The position numbers and the translations under genes are program-made. 64,000 nucleotides of DNA, from contig NW_001865047.1 of the NCBI RefSeq assembly GCF_000002865.3, positions 525,139-589,138 of the forward strand, given 5' to 3'. The notes beneath the pieces were generated by a model. It saw nothing but the letters and a program-made list of their open reading frames with translations, was not told the origin of the DNA and ran no database searches. The DNA comes from Monosiga brevicollis MX1. Its lineage: Eukaryota > Opisthokonta > Choanoflagellata > Craspedida > Salpingoecidae. Each line of letters opens with the position of its first letter. Positions within the stretch are counted from its first letter, which is position 1. Positions 36,571-48,106 of the stretch are shown here, piece by piece.

Positions 36571-38483
36571 ATGCTGTCGACCCGAACGGCCGCCGCTCTG
36601 CGCCTGTTGAGCGCTCAGCAAGCCCGGTATGACTGGCGACCTGCTCTCTCTCCCTCTCCCTCTCCCTCTCCCTCTCTCTCCCTGTCCCTGTCCCCCTCTT
36701 CTTTCTTCTCTGCTTGATTGCATCTCTTGTTCTCGCAGCTGCTCAGCACTCACCCTTGCGTTGGGATCTCACCTCCGCCTCTAGATGCCACGCCACCAAG
36801 ACCAGCGAACTCGCCAGCTCAGCCGGCATGGGCTGGGGTAAAGTTCGCTCCGGTATTGACGCCGTCCATCGCGTTGAGGTAGGCACCCACCCCCGCGTTG
36901 TTTTTGTTGTTGTACACACTCGCACACATATACGCCCACCCATGCCTGACGATCCGCCCCTCGCCCCCCTTTTTTTGGGCATGTGATCGCTCAGGTGGAT
37001 TGCCCCGAGTTTTTGAAAGAGCCCAAGACGTGTGCCATTGTTGGTGCCCCCTTCACCTACGGTCAACCCCGATATGGTGTCGATAACGGTCAGTGTCCCC
37101 GCCTGCTCTCGTGGACACAAAGCAAGCAAGCATGCCGCCCCCTCCCCTTTTGGCTCATCATACTTTTCCTTGTGCACTGTCCCACTTCAGGACCCGAGGC
37201 TTTGCGTGACGCTGGCTTGATGGAGGCCCTGCTCCGTCTGGGCTGGCGTGCTTACGAGCACGGTGATATTACCTTTGAATCACCCGCCCGTGGCAACCCT
37301 CGTAAGTGTGCCGCCCATTTCAGGCACACCATGAGGCACACCCAAGGGTGTTCAAAATCGTCCTCGCGGCGCGCTCGCTGGAAGCACCACCCTCCGATTC
37401 ACCTCTTCAACTCTTCTGCTCTCTTGACAGGCTATGAGGGCCCGGGATCGTGCAAGCATCCCTACGTGGTTGGCGAGGCTAACCGCCAGATTGCCGAAGT
37501 GTGTGAGGAACATGCCCGCGAGGGCCGCTTCGTTCTCACCCTCGGCGGTGATCACTCCATTGGCGTCGGCACCATTGCTGGCCAATTGCTCGTTCGCCCA
37601 GAGACTGGCGTCATCTGGGTCGACGCCCACGCCGACATCAACACCCCGGCCCTCTCCGGATCGGGCAACATGCACGGCATGCCCCTGGCCTTCCTCTCGC
37701 GCCTCGTCGCCCCCGAAGAGGTGCCCGGCTTTGACTGGCTCAAGCGTGTACCCGCCCTCGACCCCTCGACCCAACTCGTCTACATTGGCCTCCGTGACGT
37801 CGACAAGCCCGAGCGCGATATCATTCGTCAACACAACATCAAGGCCTTTACCATGTCCCATGTCGATAAGTTTGGCATTGGCAAGGTACGTCACGGCACC
37901 CCCGTCGTTGTTGGCGGCGGCACCCTCGCCCGCACCCTTCACCTTGACAAGATGGAAACTCGTGTCTCACCTCCTCGATACCTTGCTTCATGCTTTGGGC
38001 CTTTTTTTTTTTTTTTTTCTACCTTCTGTGGTTGATGTGCAGGTGATGGAGATGGCACTTGACCATTTGGGCGAGCGTCCCCTGCATCTGTCGTATGACA
38101 TTGATGCTTGCGACCCTGCCATTGCCCCTTCCACGGGCACCGCAGTCCGTGGTGGTCTCACCTACCGCGAGGCTCACTACGTTGCCGAAGCCGCCAACGA
38201 GACCCACCGCCTCGCATCGATGGATCTCGTAGAGGTCAACCCCACCTTCAACGGCGAGATGGTACGTGCCAGCCTGTTCTTTCCATTTTCTTCTTGTTTT
38301 TAAACACCTATCCACTCTGATTGGCTTTGCGGCGCATCCTTTCTTGTGCTTTTCTCACCGCCATTTGTCCGATTGCCCCATCTGGCTGTCGCGTCTTTGC
38401 AGTCAAAGCAGGAGCTGGGCGAGCAAACCGTTGAGCTCGGCCTGGCCCTCACGGCTTCTGCCATGGGCAACCGCATCCTCTAA
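36571..38483 (+). CDS. Arginase, mitochondrial type
   Basis: Seven exons (36571-36626, 36785-36878, 36995-37088, 37191-37301, 37431-37885, 38043-38261, 38403-38483) give 369 residues. It hydrolyses arginine to ornithine and urea at a dimanganese centre. Metal and substrate motifs are intact: GGDHSIGVG, WVDAHADINTP, SYDIDACDPAIAPSTG and LVEVNP. The N-terminus MLSTRTAAALRLLSAQQARC is Arg-, Ser- and Ala-rich without acidic residues, a typical mitochondrial presequence, as in animal ARG2. The first junction works only with the acceptor ending CTCTAG at 36784; the nearer CAG at 36739 leads to a stop. Introns 3 (102 nt) and 4 (129 nt) are multiples of three and stop-free, so retention would keep the frame open. 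Confidence 0.95.
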
Positions 38484-38837
38484 GCTGATGCTTCGTGGGC
38501 CTTTTGTTCAGTTGTTTTAATTTCTTTGTCCAAAGCACTGACCGGCTCTGATCACGACGCGTGAGTTTAAAGTCTTCAGAGCCCATCCCCAAGCTTCCGT
38601 TATTTTTGGTTGTTCCTTTTTTTTTTTTTTTCTCCCGACCCCCTTTCGTCTTTGTGTATGCACCCGTGTTCTGTCTGTCTAGCTTTCTCTTCCTTTTTTT
38701 TTTTTAGACCACCCTCGACACAGCGCAAACAATTCAACTCACCCTCCCTTTAAAGCCATCTCCTCGTGGTTCATTCAGCACCAAAGCTTTTTGAGTTTTT
38801 GCACCATAAACAGAAAGGGCTCCAAGACACGAGGAGT

Positions 38838-38839
<2 letters not shown>

Positions 38840-38915
<76 letters not shown>

Positions 38916-38960
38916 ACTCTCACAAACTCTCTCTCTCACAAACTCTCTCTCTCATTTATT
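38840..38960. repeat. CT microsatellite upstream of HAAO
   Basis: A run of about 67 bp of pure CT followed by CACAAACTCTCTCT units. It lies in the 711-bp gap (38484-39194) between arginase and the dioxygenase, 240-350 nt before the latter's start. Long T runs at 38617-38630 and 38695-38705 fall in the arginase 3' flank. Confidence 0.95.
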
Positions 38961-39194
38961 TCAACATCAGCTTGAGGTCAGTGTGCAAGCATGTCAGGTT
39001 ATTATGTGTGTGTGTGTGTGTGTGTGGCAGCGGGGAGATGAGGTTACCGCGATGGAGATGGTCTGTGCCCGGCTTGATCTTTGATGGCAGTCTTTGGCAT
39101 GGAAGGAGGTTGGGGAGATGAGAGGGTGAGCGGTTGGATCAGCTCACTGTGTGGGCCATGTCACAACAGGTGGAGTTGACGACGGACGAGAAGC

Positions 39195-41010
39195 ATGGCC
39201 ACGACGCAAGCACAGGCAAAGGCTCAGCAGCCGCAAGCGCCGACCGAGGCCAAGCGGGCCAAGCCAGCTGTGGATGCCCCCGCCAACATGATGCAGTGGA
39301 TCGAAGACAACAAGGCCTCCTTTGTGCCACCCGTTTGCAACAAACTCATGTCCGTATGCGCCCGGCCCCCGCCGAGCCGACGATCCTGCCTTCTGTTCAT
39401 GGCCTGCATGGGTGTTGCAGGAAGGGTCACGGCCAGCTCAAGATCATGTTTGTGGGAGGTCCTAATCAGCGCCGTGACTTTCACATTGAAGAAGGCGAAG
39501 AGGTATGTCTTGAAGCGTGCGCCCTCCTTCTACTCGGGCCCAGCCCAGCTCTTGAACGACTCTGCGCCCCTGGACAATCAAGACAGCCCGCTCATCCTTG
39601 TCCCTTCCCAGCTCTTCTATCAGGTCAAAGGTGACATGGTGCTCCGTGTCATGGAGCGAGGCCAGCCCAAGGACATTCGCATCAAGGAAGGCGAGGTCAG
39701 AGGCGACGTCCAAGTGGCTGCTTTATCGACGTTGCTCCAGAACTTGGCCAAGATACGCTTGACTCATACATGAAGAGCTGCTTGGCTCCCGCCTGTAGAT
39801 ATTTGTGCTACCCGGCCGCATTCCCCACTCCCCCCAACGCTTTGCCGACACCGTCGGCCTCGTTATTGAGCGCGAACGCCTCCGCTCCGAATGGGATGGC
39901 CTTCGGTCAGACCTGCGCTCTCTCTTCTCTGCTCTCGCGCCTTCCCTGCAGCCTTGACCATGCCCGTGCGCCTGGTGCCTGCTAGATACTACCAAGCCGA
40001 TGATTCGACACCCCTCTGGGAACGCTGGTTCTACTGTGAGGACCTTGGCAAGCAACTTGGCCCCGTTATTACCGAGTACGCCGCCGCTGCTCCCCTCACG
40101 CTTTGTCTGTCAACTTTGCTCACCGCCCTGATACCTTCTCGCGTACTTGTCATCGTGCCTAGATATTTCGCTTCAAAAGCTCATGAGACAGGCCAACCAC
40201 AGGATGGTATGCCCAACGAACCCAACCCAATCAAGTCTACAACGGCCCGACCATCGGCCCTCGCTTGCTCTCCATTCACCGTCTGCCGTGCTTCATGTTC
40301 TTGCTTGCGTAGGGGATGTGCACGCCGATCCGCCAGTAGAGATTGACACCACCTCAACTCTTCCAGCCCCGTTTCCACTGCACGATGTCGGTCGTCACCC
40401 TCTCACCCATCGCGCTGCCCACAGCATGTGCACGCACCCCAGTGCTAATCTCCGCGCCTCGTATACCCCCCCCCCCCCCCCCCCCCGNGTAGTTTCTGGA
40501 CCGCAACGCTTCCGCCTTGGAACAACCCGAGGGCTTTCCCATGTTCAAAAATGAGCTCTCCGTTCTTGCGCACCGCATTGCATCACAGCAAAAGCTCACA
40601 ATTCCCAAGCGCCCGGGTCAAACTTGGATCTGGACCATTGTAAGCCTCCAAGACCAACCGGTACTCGTGTTCATGCAACCCCATATGCCCTCTGCTGCTC
40701 TCACGCTCTGCACGTGTCCCACTTTACCCACCCCACCTCCGCACCTCACACCTCGCCACGCAGTCTGGAAAAGCGTCGATCAGCATCGTGGGCAAGGAAG
40801 AGCCCCAGGCCCTGTCCCAACACGACGTTGTCCTGCTTGAACCCAAACAAAGGTATGCCTTCGTCTGTGCAGAACCACCTTGCCACATTGGTTGGCGCTT
40901 TGCTCTCATGTCCGCTTTCCCCCTTCAATGATAGCGGAACGATTGAGGCCGAGCACGTGACCACCATTCTGACAGTCCACGTCAATCTCGACTTTAACAA
41001 GAAAGAGTAA
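39195..41010 (+). CDS. HAAO: 3-hydroxyanthranilate 3,4-dioxygenase
   Basis: Ten exons (39195-39349, 39421-39502, 39612-39695, 39799-39905, 39986-40075, 40163-40206, 40313-40386, 40493-40639, 40764-40852, 40935-41010) close to 315 residues. The enzyme is an iron cupin dioxygenase of the kynurenine pathway that makes the precursor of quinolinate and hence NAD+. Key stretches: [28 protein letters not shown] (His and Glu iron ligands), [14 protein letters not shown], and [19 protein letters not shown] (third His ligand). [20 protein letters not shown] matches the middle of the animal enzyme. The N-terminus is about 25 residues longer than in animals and Ala/Gln-rich. Intron 7 ends in a poly-C tract with an undetermined base (40488), but the flanking exons are in phase. 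Confidence 0.95.
40488..40488. other. Undetermined base in poly-C tract
   Basis: A single N just after a run of about 20 C residues, immediately before the TAG acceptor of HAAO intron 7. It is a sequencing or assembly ambiguity; the C-run length is likely unreliable. Confidence 0.95.
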
Positions 41011-41195
41011 GCTTGTGCAGTGCTGCTACTCTCTGGTAGCCAGCCCTGCCCACAGACGTTTTGTATCAAACCACCATGGCAAGTGGTAGGGCTGCCATAA
41101 AGGGATGAATGACACGCTTCGATGTGTCAAAAAAAAAAATTGAAAACCAGTCACTACGATCAACTTGCAAATAAAATAATAGAATTAAAGTGTCT

Positions 41196-43701
41196 TCAGC
41201 TCACCACTTGGCCCACCCGCGGCGCGTCCCCTGAGGCCATGTTCTGCAGACGATCCACGTATGCATGCAGCTTGCGAATGCTCTCCTGCAGCATGGCCAG
41301 TGCCTCGGCACCTAGCATCACAGCGACCGTGGTCAAGATATTTGACCCGCATGTCGAGGGCATCAAACAAAAGTGAAAACGAGCAGATGATGTGACGACA
41401 CGACACACCTGCTTCTTCCTCCTGCAGGTCGCGGGTAGCCAAGTCGTCAATGGCATACTCCAACTCGTCCAAGAATGCCGATTGATCCTAACGAATTTAG
41501 TTTGGTGCCACACACGGACGATCAGCCATGCTACGAAGCAACTGGCAAAAGATTCAACTTGTGCGCATCAAATACCGCACCGTGCTTGGTGCCCTCGTGG
41601 CGAGGGGGGTGGTGGCCTCCACGGAATGTTTGTCAAGACGCGGAGGAGGGGATTGGTCGGAGCGCGGGGACACGTGCTCGGCCGCGACCTTGGACTCAGA
41701 CTTGCGGTGACCCTTGCGTCTCGCGCTCTTGGTCGAGCGACGCGTGGGCTGAAGATGCTGGCGCAAAGCGGCCATCTCTCCCAGCAAGTGGGCGTGGCTA
41801 GACAGCTGCTGGTAGGCATTGGCTGAAAACTCATCGAGCTCGCCGCGTACTGCCGGGCGATTCAAGGCCGAGGTTTGCTGCAAGCGCTCGCGCACCGCGG
41901 CCGGCAATCCATTGTTGCCCACGTCCAGTAAAATGAGGGCCGAATTGGTGCGCATGGCCGTGAAAAAGGCATCTGCACAATGCGGCGTCAAGCCGCACCC
42001 CCTCAAGCGCAGCTCTGTCGAGAAATTCAACAGCCCACGGTCAGACCCTGTTCGACGCGGTCGACAAAAACGGAAACATTTGTAGGAAAAGAGCCGCGGG
42101 GCTATTCGAGGCGCCTACCCAAGAGCCAAGTGTCGTCGGCCAAAGCGTTGGCCAGCTCAATGGCACCCTCATCACCGATGGACCGATTGAAATCCAGACT
42201 CAGGTACCGCAAGCCTGTACGTGCCAGTGATGCGGTCAGTTGACCAGCGCCATGACCGCCTGAAGTTGAAGCACGCCTAAACGGACTATAATTACCCCGC
42301 ATGGTCGAAACATCGGCACCTCGACCGCGTAAGCTCTGCTCCCATGCATCTGCGCCGCGTTTGGCATTCTAGAGAATTCCACCACACCAAAGGTGCATCA
42401 TCTTGTCAGCCACGACGCGGGGTACCCGTGCAGGTCAAGATGCTGGACGCTGTCAGACCTGCGCGCGAATCACTTGGGCCAGACCCCGGGCGCCCTTCTG
42501 GCCACATGCGTTGCGCGAGAGATCTGCTGCCATAATGTTGTTGCTGGCCTGTAGAGCCGTGGCCAGGGCTATAGCACCGCAAAACAATTTGGTCAACAAG
42601 TAGCTCGATGGCCATGTTGAAACAAGCGCATTGGTTGATTGTGGCTGACTCGCACCTTCAATAGCCTCGTCATCCAGTTTGCAGTCAACAAAGTCGAGTG
42701 TCAGCAAGCTTGGATGGCTGGCCAAGTGCTGCGGCACGTGTGCATGCACAAGGATGAACGGTGAGGCCCTGCAGTAGCTGAGACAATGCAGGCCAGCATG
42801 CTGAATTGCAAGTGGAATTGACTGGTGCTGACCGGAACGAGGCGTTGGAGCTGACGGTAGGAAAAGGGCAAGCCACGGAGTTGAAGAGTGGTCAGGACCT
42901 TGTTATTTTGCAACAGGGCCGAAAGAGCGCTGCAAGACGGTGATTTGAGCCATGTGAACTGCCGCGGCCAGATTGCGAGAGCAGGGATGCTCGGCAAAGT
43001 GAGGCTAGGAGAACGTACCGAACGAGATCATCGAGCGCGGCGGCATGATGAATGACTGGTAGATTTGTCGCAGATGGGGGCAAAATTCCCAGATTGCGCC
43101 GCGTGGCATGCCTTTGCCGCTGCTGACGCGCCGCTGTGTGCATGGCAGTCCACAAGAGCGACCACGGCCATGCAAAGTTAGGCACACCGATTTCGAGGCA
43201 AGCTGGGGCTGCAAAGGAGGAAAAGCAGTTAAAACGGACAGGCAAGGAGGTAGCGGGCAGGGGAATCAACCTGTGCGATGTATGCCATAGTATTTGCTCA
43301 CAAGCACCACTTTTTGCAAGCGTGTATTGACCTGCAGGTGAGCAGTGTGTAGCGCAGCGGCCAGGGTGCCGTTATTGGGCCCGATGAGCTGTCTTTATCG
43401 GGTAGATAGAGGAGCTTTCGCCCGGCAAACCCTTACCCGTAAGGCCTCAAGCAATGGGTACCAGTCAATGGGCTCGAGACGATCCACGCAGATCTGCACG
43501 AGTTGGTCCGTCACACGGGCGCGATGCGTGCGCATCATCGAGGCAGGACATGTACTCTAAAGAGCAGGTCACGCCGTCAATGATGGCAAGCGTCAAAACA
43601 TTGCAGCGTGGGTTGAGACGCACTTGTTGTTCACAGAGGAGATTGTAGTATTGCTCAAAGCTACGGCTGGCCTCTGCCTTGCTTAGCTTGCGACGCGCCA
43701 T
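41196..43701 (-). CDS. CEP78: CEP78-like centriolar LRR protein
   Basis: About eleven exons. Exon 1 (43624-43701) is followed by a 72-nt intron; the last exon ends in a stop at 41196-41198. The N-terminus (FEQYYNLLCEQQ joined to DRLEPIDWYPLLEALR) parallels the opening of animal CEP78. Leucine-rich repeats follow: LLTLDFVDCKLDDEAIE, IMAADLSRNACGQKGARGLA, LRYLSLDFNRSIGDEGAIEL and LILLDVGNNGLPAAVRERL. Between two repeats lies ADAWEQSLRGRG, matching the CEP78 insert that contains ETWAESLRYR. The C-terminal part is basic and disordered, then a short coiled coil (AMLQESIRKLHAYVDRLQNM). CEP78 localises to centrioles and supports ciliogenesis; that role here is by family. The reading frame of one middle exon (about 43010-43210) is less certain. 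An A/T-rich stretch at 41168-41180 may serve polyadenylation on either strand. Confidence 0.85.
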
Positions 43702-43837
43702 GATCAGCAGACGACGGTGCGTTTCGCAGGCCCACACGCATCCGCTACCACAACAACTACCATTGATACTCAACCGATTCGACCCTCTACTTTCAAGCAC
43801 ATTCGTAGGGATTGATGATCAAAATCGCAGCCACAGG

Positions 43838-43960
43838 CACCAGCACAGAAGGCACCAGCACAGAAGGCACCAGCACAGGCACCAGCACAGGCAGTAGCAC
43901 AGGCAGTAGCTCGGGCACCAGCTCAGGCACTAGCTCAGGCACCAGCAGCGGCAGTCACAG
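43838..43960. repeat. 12-bp minisatellite (GGCACCAGCACA type)
   Basis: About ten imperfect 12-bp units (CAGGCACCAGCA and variants with AGTAGC or AGCTCG) in the divergent gap between CEP78 and the mucin-like gene (43702-44607). It is open in several frames, but no gene context supports coding. CT-type tracts at about 43999-44009 (minus strand) and 44416-44442 (plus strand) lie upstream of the two flanking genes. Confidence 0.85.
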
Positions 43961-44607
43961 TGAGATGTTGTAACGGCGACGTTTTTTCAAAATTTCAGAG
44001 AGAGAGAGCGAATTTAGAGAGAAAGAAAAATTGATTACGATACTGTGTCAATAATCACACTTTGAAGTTCAACCATCACTGCGTTCGTGTTTATCGTCTG
44101 ACGATTGTATGTGCAAGACGCTATTGTTCGTGCACCAATTTTTACTTTGAAGTAATACACATTCTTCCAGAAAGTGGCAAGATCATCAAGCGTCATTCTT
44201 TGTTGTGAATGCCTGTTGCATTTACCTGTTCGATCGCAGGATCTGCTTTTAAGGTAAAACAGCGAGAGAGCGGGATCGAGTTGAAACGGCAGTCGGGCGA
44301 CATGGACCGAGAGGAAAAGAGGCAGAGATCGAGCAAAGGCTGCTGGCATCTTTGTACACCCAAGCATGTCGTTCATCCGATTCCATATCGTCCAAACCAG
44401 AGACTCTTTTTTTTTCTCTCTCTCTCTTTTTTCTTCTCTTCCTTTATGTTGATGGGAACGTCAGGAGTAAAGGGCAGCTTGATCAGCCGGTCGCCATCTC
44501 ATCTCACCACTACTTTTGGCCTGCTGCTCGCCGTTATCAAAGGATTGCACATCATCTACTGTCGGCCTTGCCTTGCACTGCGGGCTTTTTTTTTTTTTCC
44601 AATCGCC

Positions 44608-46903
44608 ATGCGGACTTTTATCGTCGTGGCCGCGGTCATGGGTACGTTGCGACTTTTCCGCGCCTCGAGTCCGGAACCTCTGCACCATCGATCTCCATCA
44701 ATTCGCCTTTGCTGCCATCTCCCGCTGCCCTCGCTTGCCCTCATTTTTGCTTGCAACCATCTTTGACGTGATGCATCCGCCACGACAATTTGTATAGCCG
44801 CCTTGGCCTCAGGTGTGTACTTGCTTCCATCTTCCGTTGCGCTGGTCATGTCTTTCTCACCGAATGACCTCTTGCTCAGGCCTTCCGCTCGGCACGGACA
44901 CTCAAGCCTCTTCCTCCTCCACCCTTGCAACTACTGCTAAATCTGACTCCACGACTGCNNNNNNNNNNNNNNNNNNNNNNNNNNNNNNNNNNNNNNNNNN
45001 NNNNNNNNCGACTGCCCCCACTGCCCCCACTTCTACGATGGCTCCTGCCCCCACAACAACAACGACTGCCCCCACGGTTCCCACTTCTACGATGGCTTCT
45101 ACCACTACCACTCCGGCTGCCACCACGGCTGCCAACACCACGACTACCACCACCACGGCTTCCACCACCACGGCTTCCACCACCACGGCTGCCAACGTGA
45201 CCACTACCACGGCTGCTGCCACCACGACTACTACGGCTGCCACCACCCCGGCTGCCAACGTGACCACTACCACGGCTGCTGCCACCACGACTACTACGGC
45301 TGCCACCACCCCGGCCGCCAACGTGACCACTACCACGGCTGCTGCCACCACGACTACTACGGCTTCCACCACCACGGCTGCCAACGTGACCACTACCACG
45401 GCTGCTGCCACCACGACTACTACGGCTGCCACCACCACGGCTGCCAACGTGACCACTACCACGGCTGCTGCCACCACGACTACTACGGCTGCCACCACCC
45501 CGGCCGCCAACGTGACCACTACCACGGCTGCTGCCACCACGACTACTACGGCTGCCACCACCCCGGCCGCCAACGTGACCACTACCACGGCTGCTGCCAC
45601 CACGACTACTACGGCTGCCACCACCACAGCTTCCAACGTGACCACCACCCCAGCTGCCAACGTGACCACTACCCCGGCCGCCAACGTGACCACTACCCCG
45701 GCCGCCAACGTGACCACTACCCCGGCCGCCAACGTGACCACTACCCCAGCTGCCAACGTGACCACTAGCCCGGCCGCCAACGTGACCACTACCCCGGCTG
45801 CCAACGTGACCACTACCCCAGCTGCCAACATGACCACCACGACCACCGTGCCAATTTCGACGACCACTGGGGTGCCCAACTCTCCTACCGTGGTTTTTGA
45901 AGGAACAGTGGGCATTAAGTTTGTTGATTTTTTGATGTACGAAGCGTATGACGATAGTACGCCGCTAGTGTTCTGCAACCCCAACTCAACTTCTGCCATG
46001 GGCCAGCCCTGCACATTTTTTGGCCAATGGGTGGTGAGCAACACGTCCACCCAGATGGGAGCCGACCAGACTTTTAACATTACCCTGCAGTGGACCGCGG
46101 AGGGGGGTATGAATGGCACCATGCCAAACCAACTCATTTTCGTTTACAGCGGCGCCAACCCCCAACGCCTCGTCTCCATCGTCTACTCTGAGTTTTACGG
46201 CTTGACGGGCGAAATGTATACCTTTGTGGCGAGTGACTCGGTCGCAGCCAGCACTGACAAGATCAGCCCCGATCAAGCTCTTAGCTGCATGTCAGCCACC
46301 CTCCCCTCAACCCGAAAGGCTGAAAACGAGACCATCTGGGCCAAGATGGTCTTTAGTGAATTCGAGGCTCAAGGTGATGTCAATGGCTCATTCTCGGACA
46401 AGACTGTGCCGTGTGTGGATTTTCCCACCCCTGAACCCCCGACGCAGCCACCGGCACCGTACCCAACCACCCCCGGCCCGGTCCCGACCACGGGCCCGAC
46501 CGCATCCCCTACTCCCGGCAAGTCAACCAAGAAAAAGCCAATGGGCACTGGTGCCATCGCCGGCATCTCCATCGGTACGTCCTTTTGTTGCTCTACGCTT
46601 CGTTGATCCAAGCATCACCAATGTGACGCTTGGTCATGTTTTATTTTCCTCACGTGTGCTCCATGGATGTGGCTGTACCTCAGTGTGCCTGGTAATTGGC
46701 GGTGGTGCCATCGCCTTTGCCATGCGCTGGCGTTTGCGTCGCAACCGCTTGGCTGAGTACGGTGTCATTGACAACCAGCCTGATGAGGTGAGTCGTCTTC
46801 CTCAGGCCTTCGTAAAGACCCCTTTCCTGCCATGCACATTCATTATCCTGGAATGCACTTATTGTCTTAGCTGCTGTTGCGTGATGATTAGGTCGAAGAG
46901 TAA
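44608..46903 (+). CDS. Mucin-like type I membrane glycoprotein
   Basis: Five exons: 44608-44641, 44798-44812, 44880-46574, 46684-46787, 46892-46903. Residues 1-16 form a signal peptide (MRTFIVVAAVMAALAS). A Thr/Ala/Pro-rich stalk follows, with about seven 20-residue and nine 8-residue repeats, each opening with the N-glycosylation sequon NVT, so both N- and O-glycosylation are expected. A folded ectodomain of about 180 residues (with several Cys and more NxT/S sequons) comes next, then a Pro/Thr hinge. One transmembrane helix (ISIGVCLVIGGGAIAFAM), formed across an intron, is followed by a short basic tail with YGVI, a possible YxxPhi sorting motif. The plan resembles LAMP or mucin proteins, but I do not recognise the ectodomain. 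A 50-N gap interrupts the stalk, so its length is unknown. Confidence 0.8.
44959..45008. other. Assembly gap (50 N) inside Thr-rich repeat
   Basis: Exactly 50 undetermined bases at the start of the mucin repeat region. This looks like a placeholder for collapsed tandem repeats; the true length is unknown. Confidence 0.98.
45183..45836 (+). repeat. Coding tandem repeats, 60-bp and 24-bp units
   Basis: Seven units of 60 bp (NVTTTTAAATTTTAATTPAA and variants) followed by nine units of 24 bp (NVTTTPAA). The shorter unit matches the two ends of the longer one with its middle removed. Near-identity at the DNA level implies recent expansion or homogenisation. Confidence 0.95.
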
Positions 46904-48106
46904 CAAGCTTCCGTCCCACTTAGCCACGAGAAGTTGAGGACCAGCTTCAATCTTGCTCGATCCTCTCGGGTCCACTGCTGTGTTATTTTGCACGCTCAAA
47001 CTTGCCCGCCATGGCGTGCGCCTGTCTAGTTTAATGTTTGATTGTTTTTTCGTTTTTTGTTTCCTTTCTTGTGTGAGTGAATACCATCGAAGCACTCTTT
47101 AGTCTCTACCCGTGGTGCGGATGACGCTGCCCTTCTATGCAACTCAGGTCTTTTGTTTTCTTCAAGCCTCGCTTAACTTGGCCCGCCCTGTCCTTCTTCC
47201 TGTTTTTTTTTTTTTTTTTCTTTTGCAGTCGTTAATGCAGAAGCCTTCTTGTAAGCTGGCGTGAGGTCTGCCACGACGGCGATCGCTTCGGCCCGCTTTA
47301 CCTAACCGATTTTCTGGTGGTTCATTTCCAACTGAACGCTCGCTTGCTACCCCTGTGCGCCCCGACTAACTTAATCTGCTGGGCATAGCCAATTGAGAAG
47401 CGAATCAGTTCTTCTCTCAACCCTCTCTCACAGAGGGTCCTCTCTCTCAACCCTCTCTCTCTCTTCTCTTGTTGTTCACATCTCAATGATCCTTTCCTAG
47501 TTTAAGCATAGACATGATGCTGGTGGGCAAACCCAGCGGATAAATATGCGCCGAGGAGACCACACACACACACACGCGCACACACACACAAGGTCGGGTT
47601 TGCGGCGATCGCAGGATGTGCCTGTGTGACGTTCTAAAAAAAAGAAAAAAAAAATCTGATTTGAACTCTGCCGTGTGCTTTTTTTTCCTTTTCTTACCTT
47701 GTTTCCTCCTCCATCTACATCATTAGCAGGCAACTGGCTGCCATTGTCATTGCGTGCTGGCTGAGCGTGAGGGGTCTTGATTTTGATCCTTCGTTGGTGA
47801 TACGGGGCTCCCTGGTTTAGAGGCTTGTGGCGACATTTTGGTTGAGAGCATCGCTGCCTTTTTTTTTTCTTTGGTTAAGGAAAGCCACTGATCTCATAGT
47901 CGACAACGTGCGCTTGGCAAACAAGTACAACTACTCGGTCCAGAACTGCTAGGTGGAGGTAAGTTGTTCGTTTTGGCGCATCAGGCGGGAAGAGCAAGGC
48001 CTGCTGACCCGACTGCGTTGGAAGCGACCGAAACCAGTCCGGCATTGGAGTAGATGACTTGGAGGGCGCTCATGAGATTGGTTGTGTTTAGAGAGACACC
48101 GTTACC
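46904..48106. other. Intergenic region
   Basis: 1.2 kb with no supported gene. It contains T runs (about 47202-47219, 47860), CT-rich sequence (47436-47480), a CA/CG dinucleotide run (about 47561-47590) and a short open stretch at 47880-47950 that ends in a stop and cannot be linked to a gene. Confidence 0.5.

Noticed and set aside
36983-38035. A 350-codon single-exon arginase frame
   Set aside because: It reads through two introns that have good donors and acceptors and interrupt conserved arginase sequence; kept only as a note on frame-preserving introns.
43838-43960. Possible secreted Ser/Gly/Thr repeat protein
   Set aside because: The minisatellite is open in several frames but has no start, signal peptide or flanking exon of its own.
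44902-46137. 411-codon Val/Ala-rich open frame on the minus strand
   Set aside because: Antisense shadow of the Thr-rich mucin repeats; it has no start context and no neighbours that splice to it.
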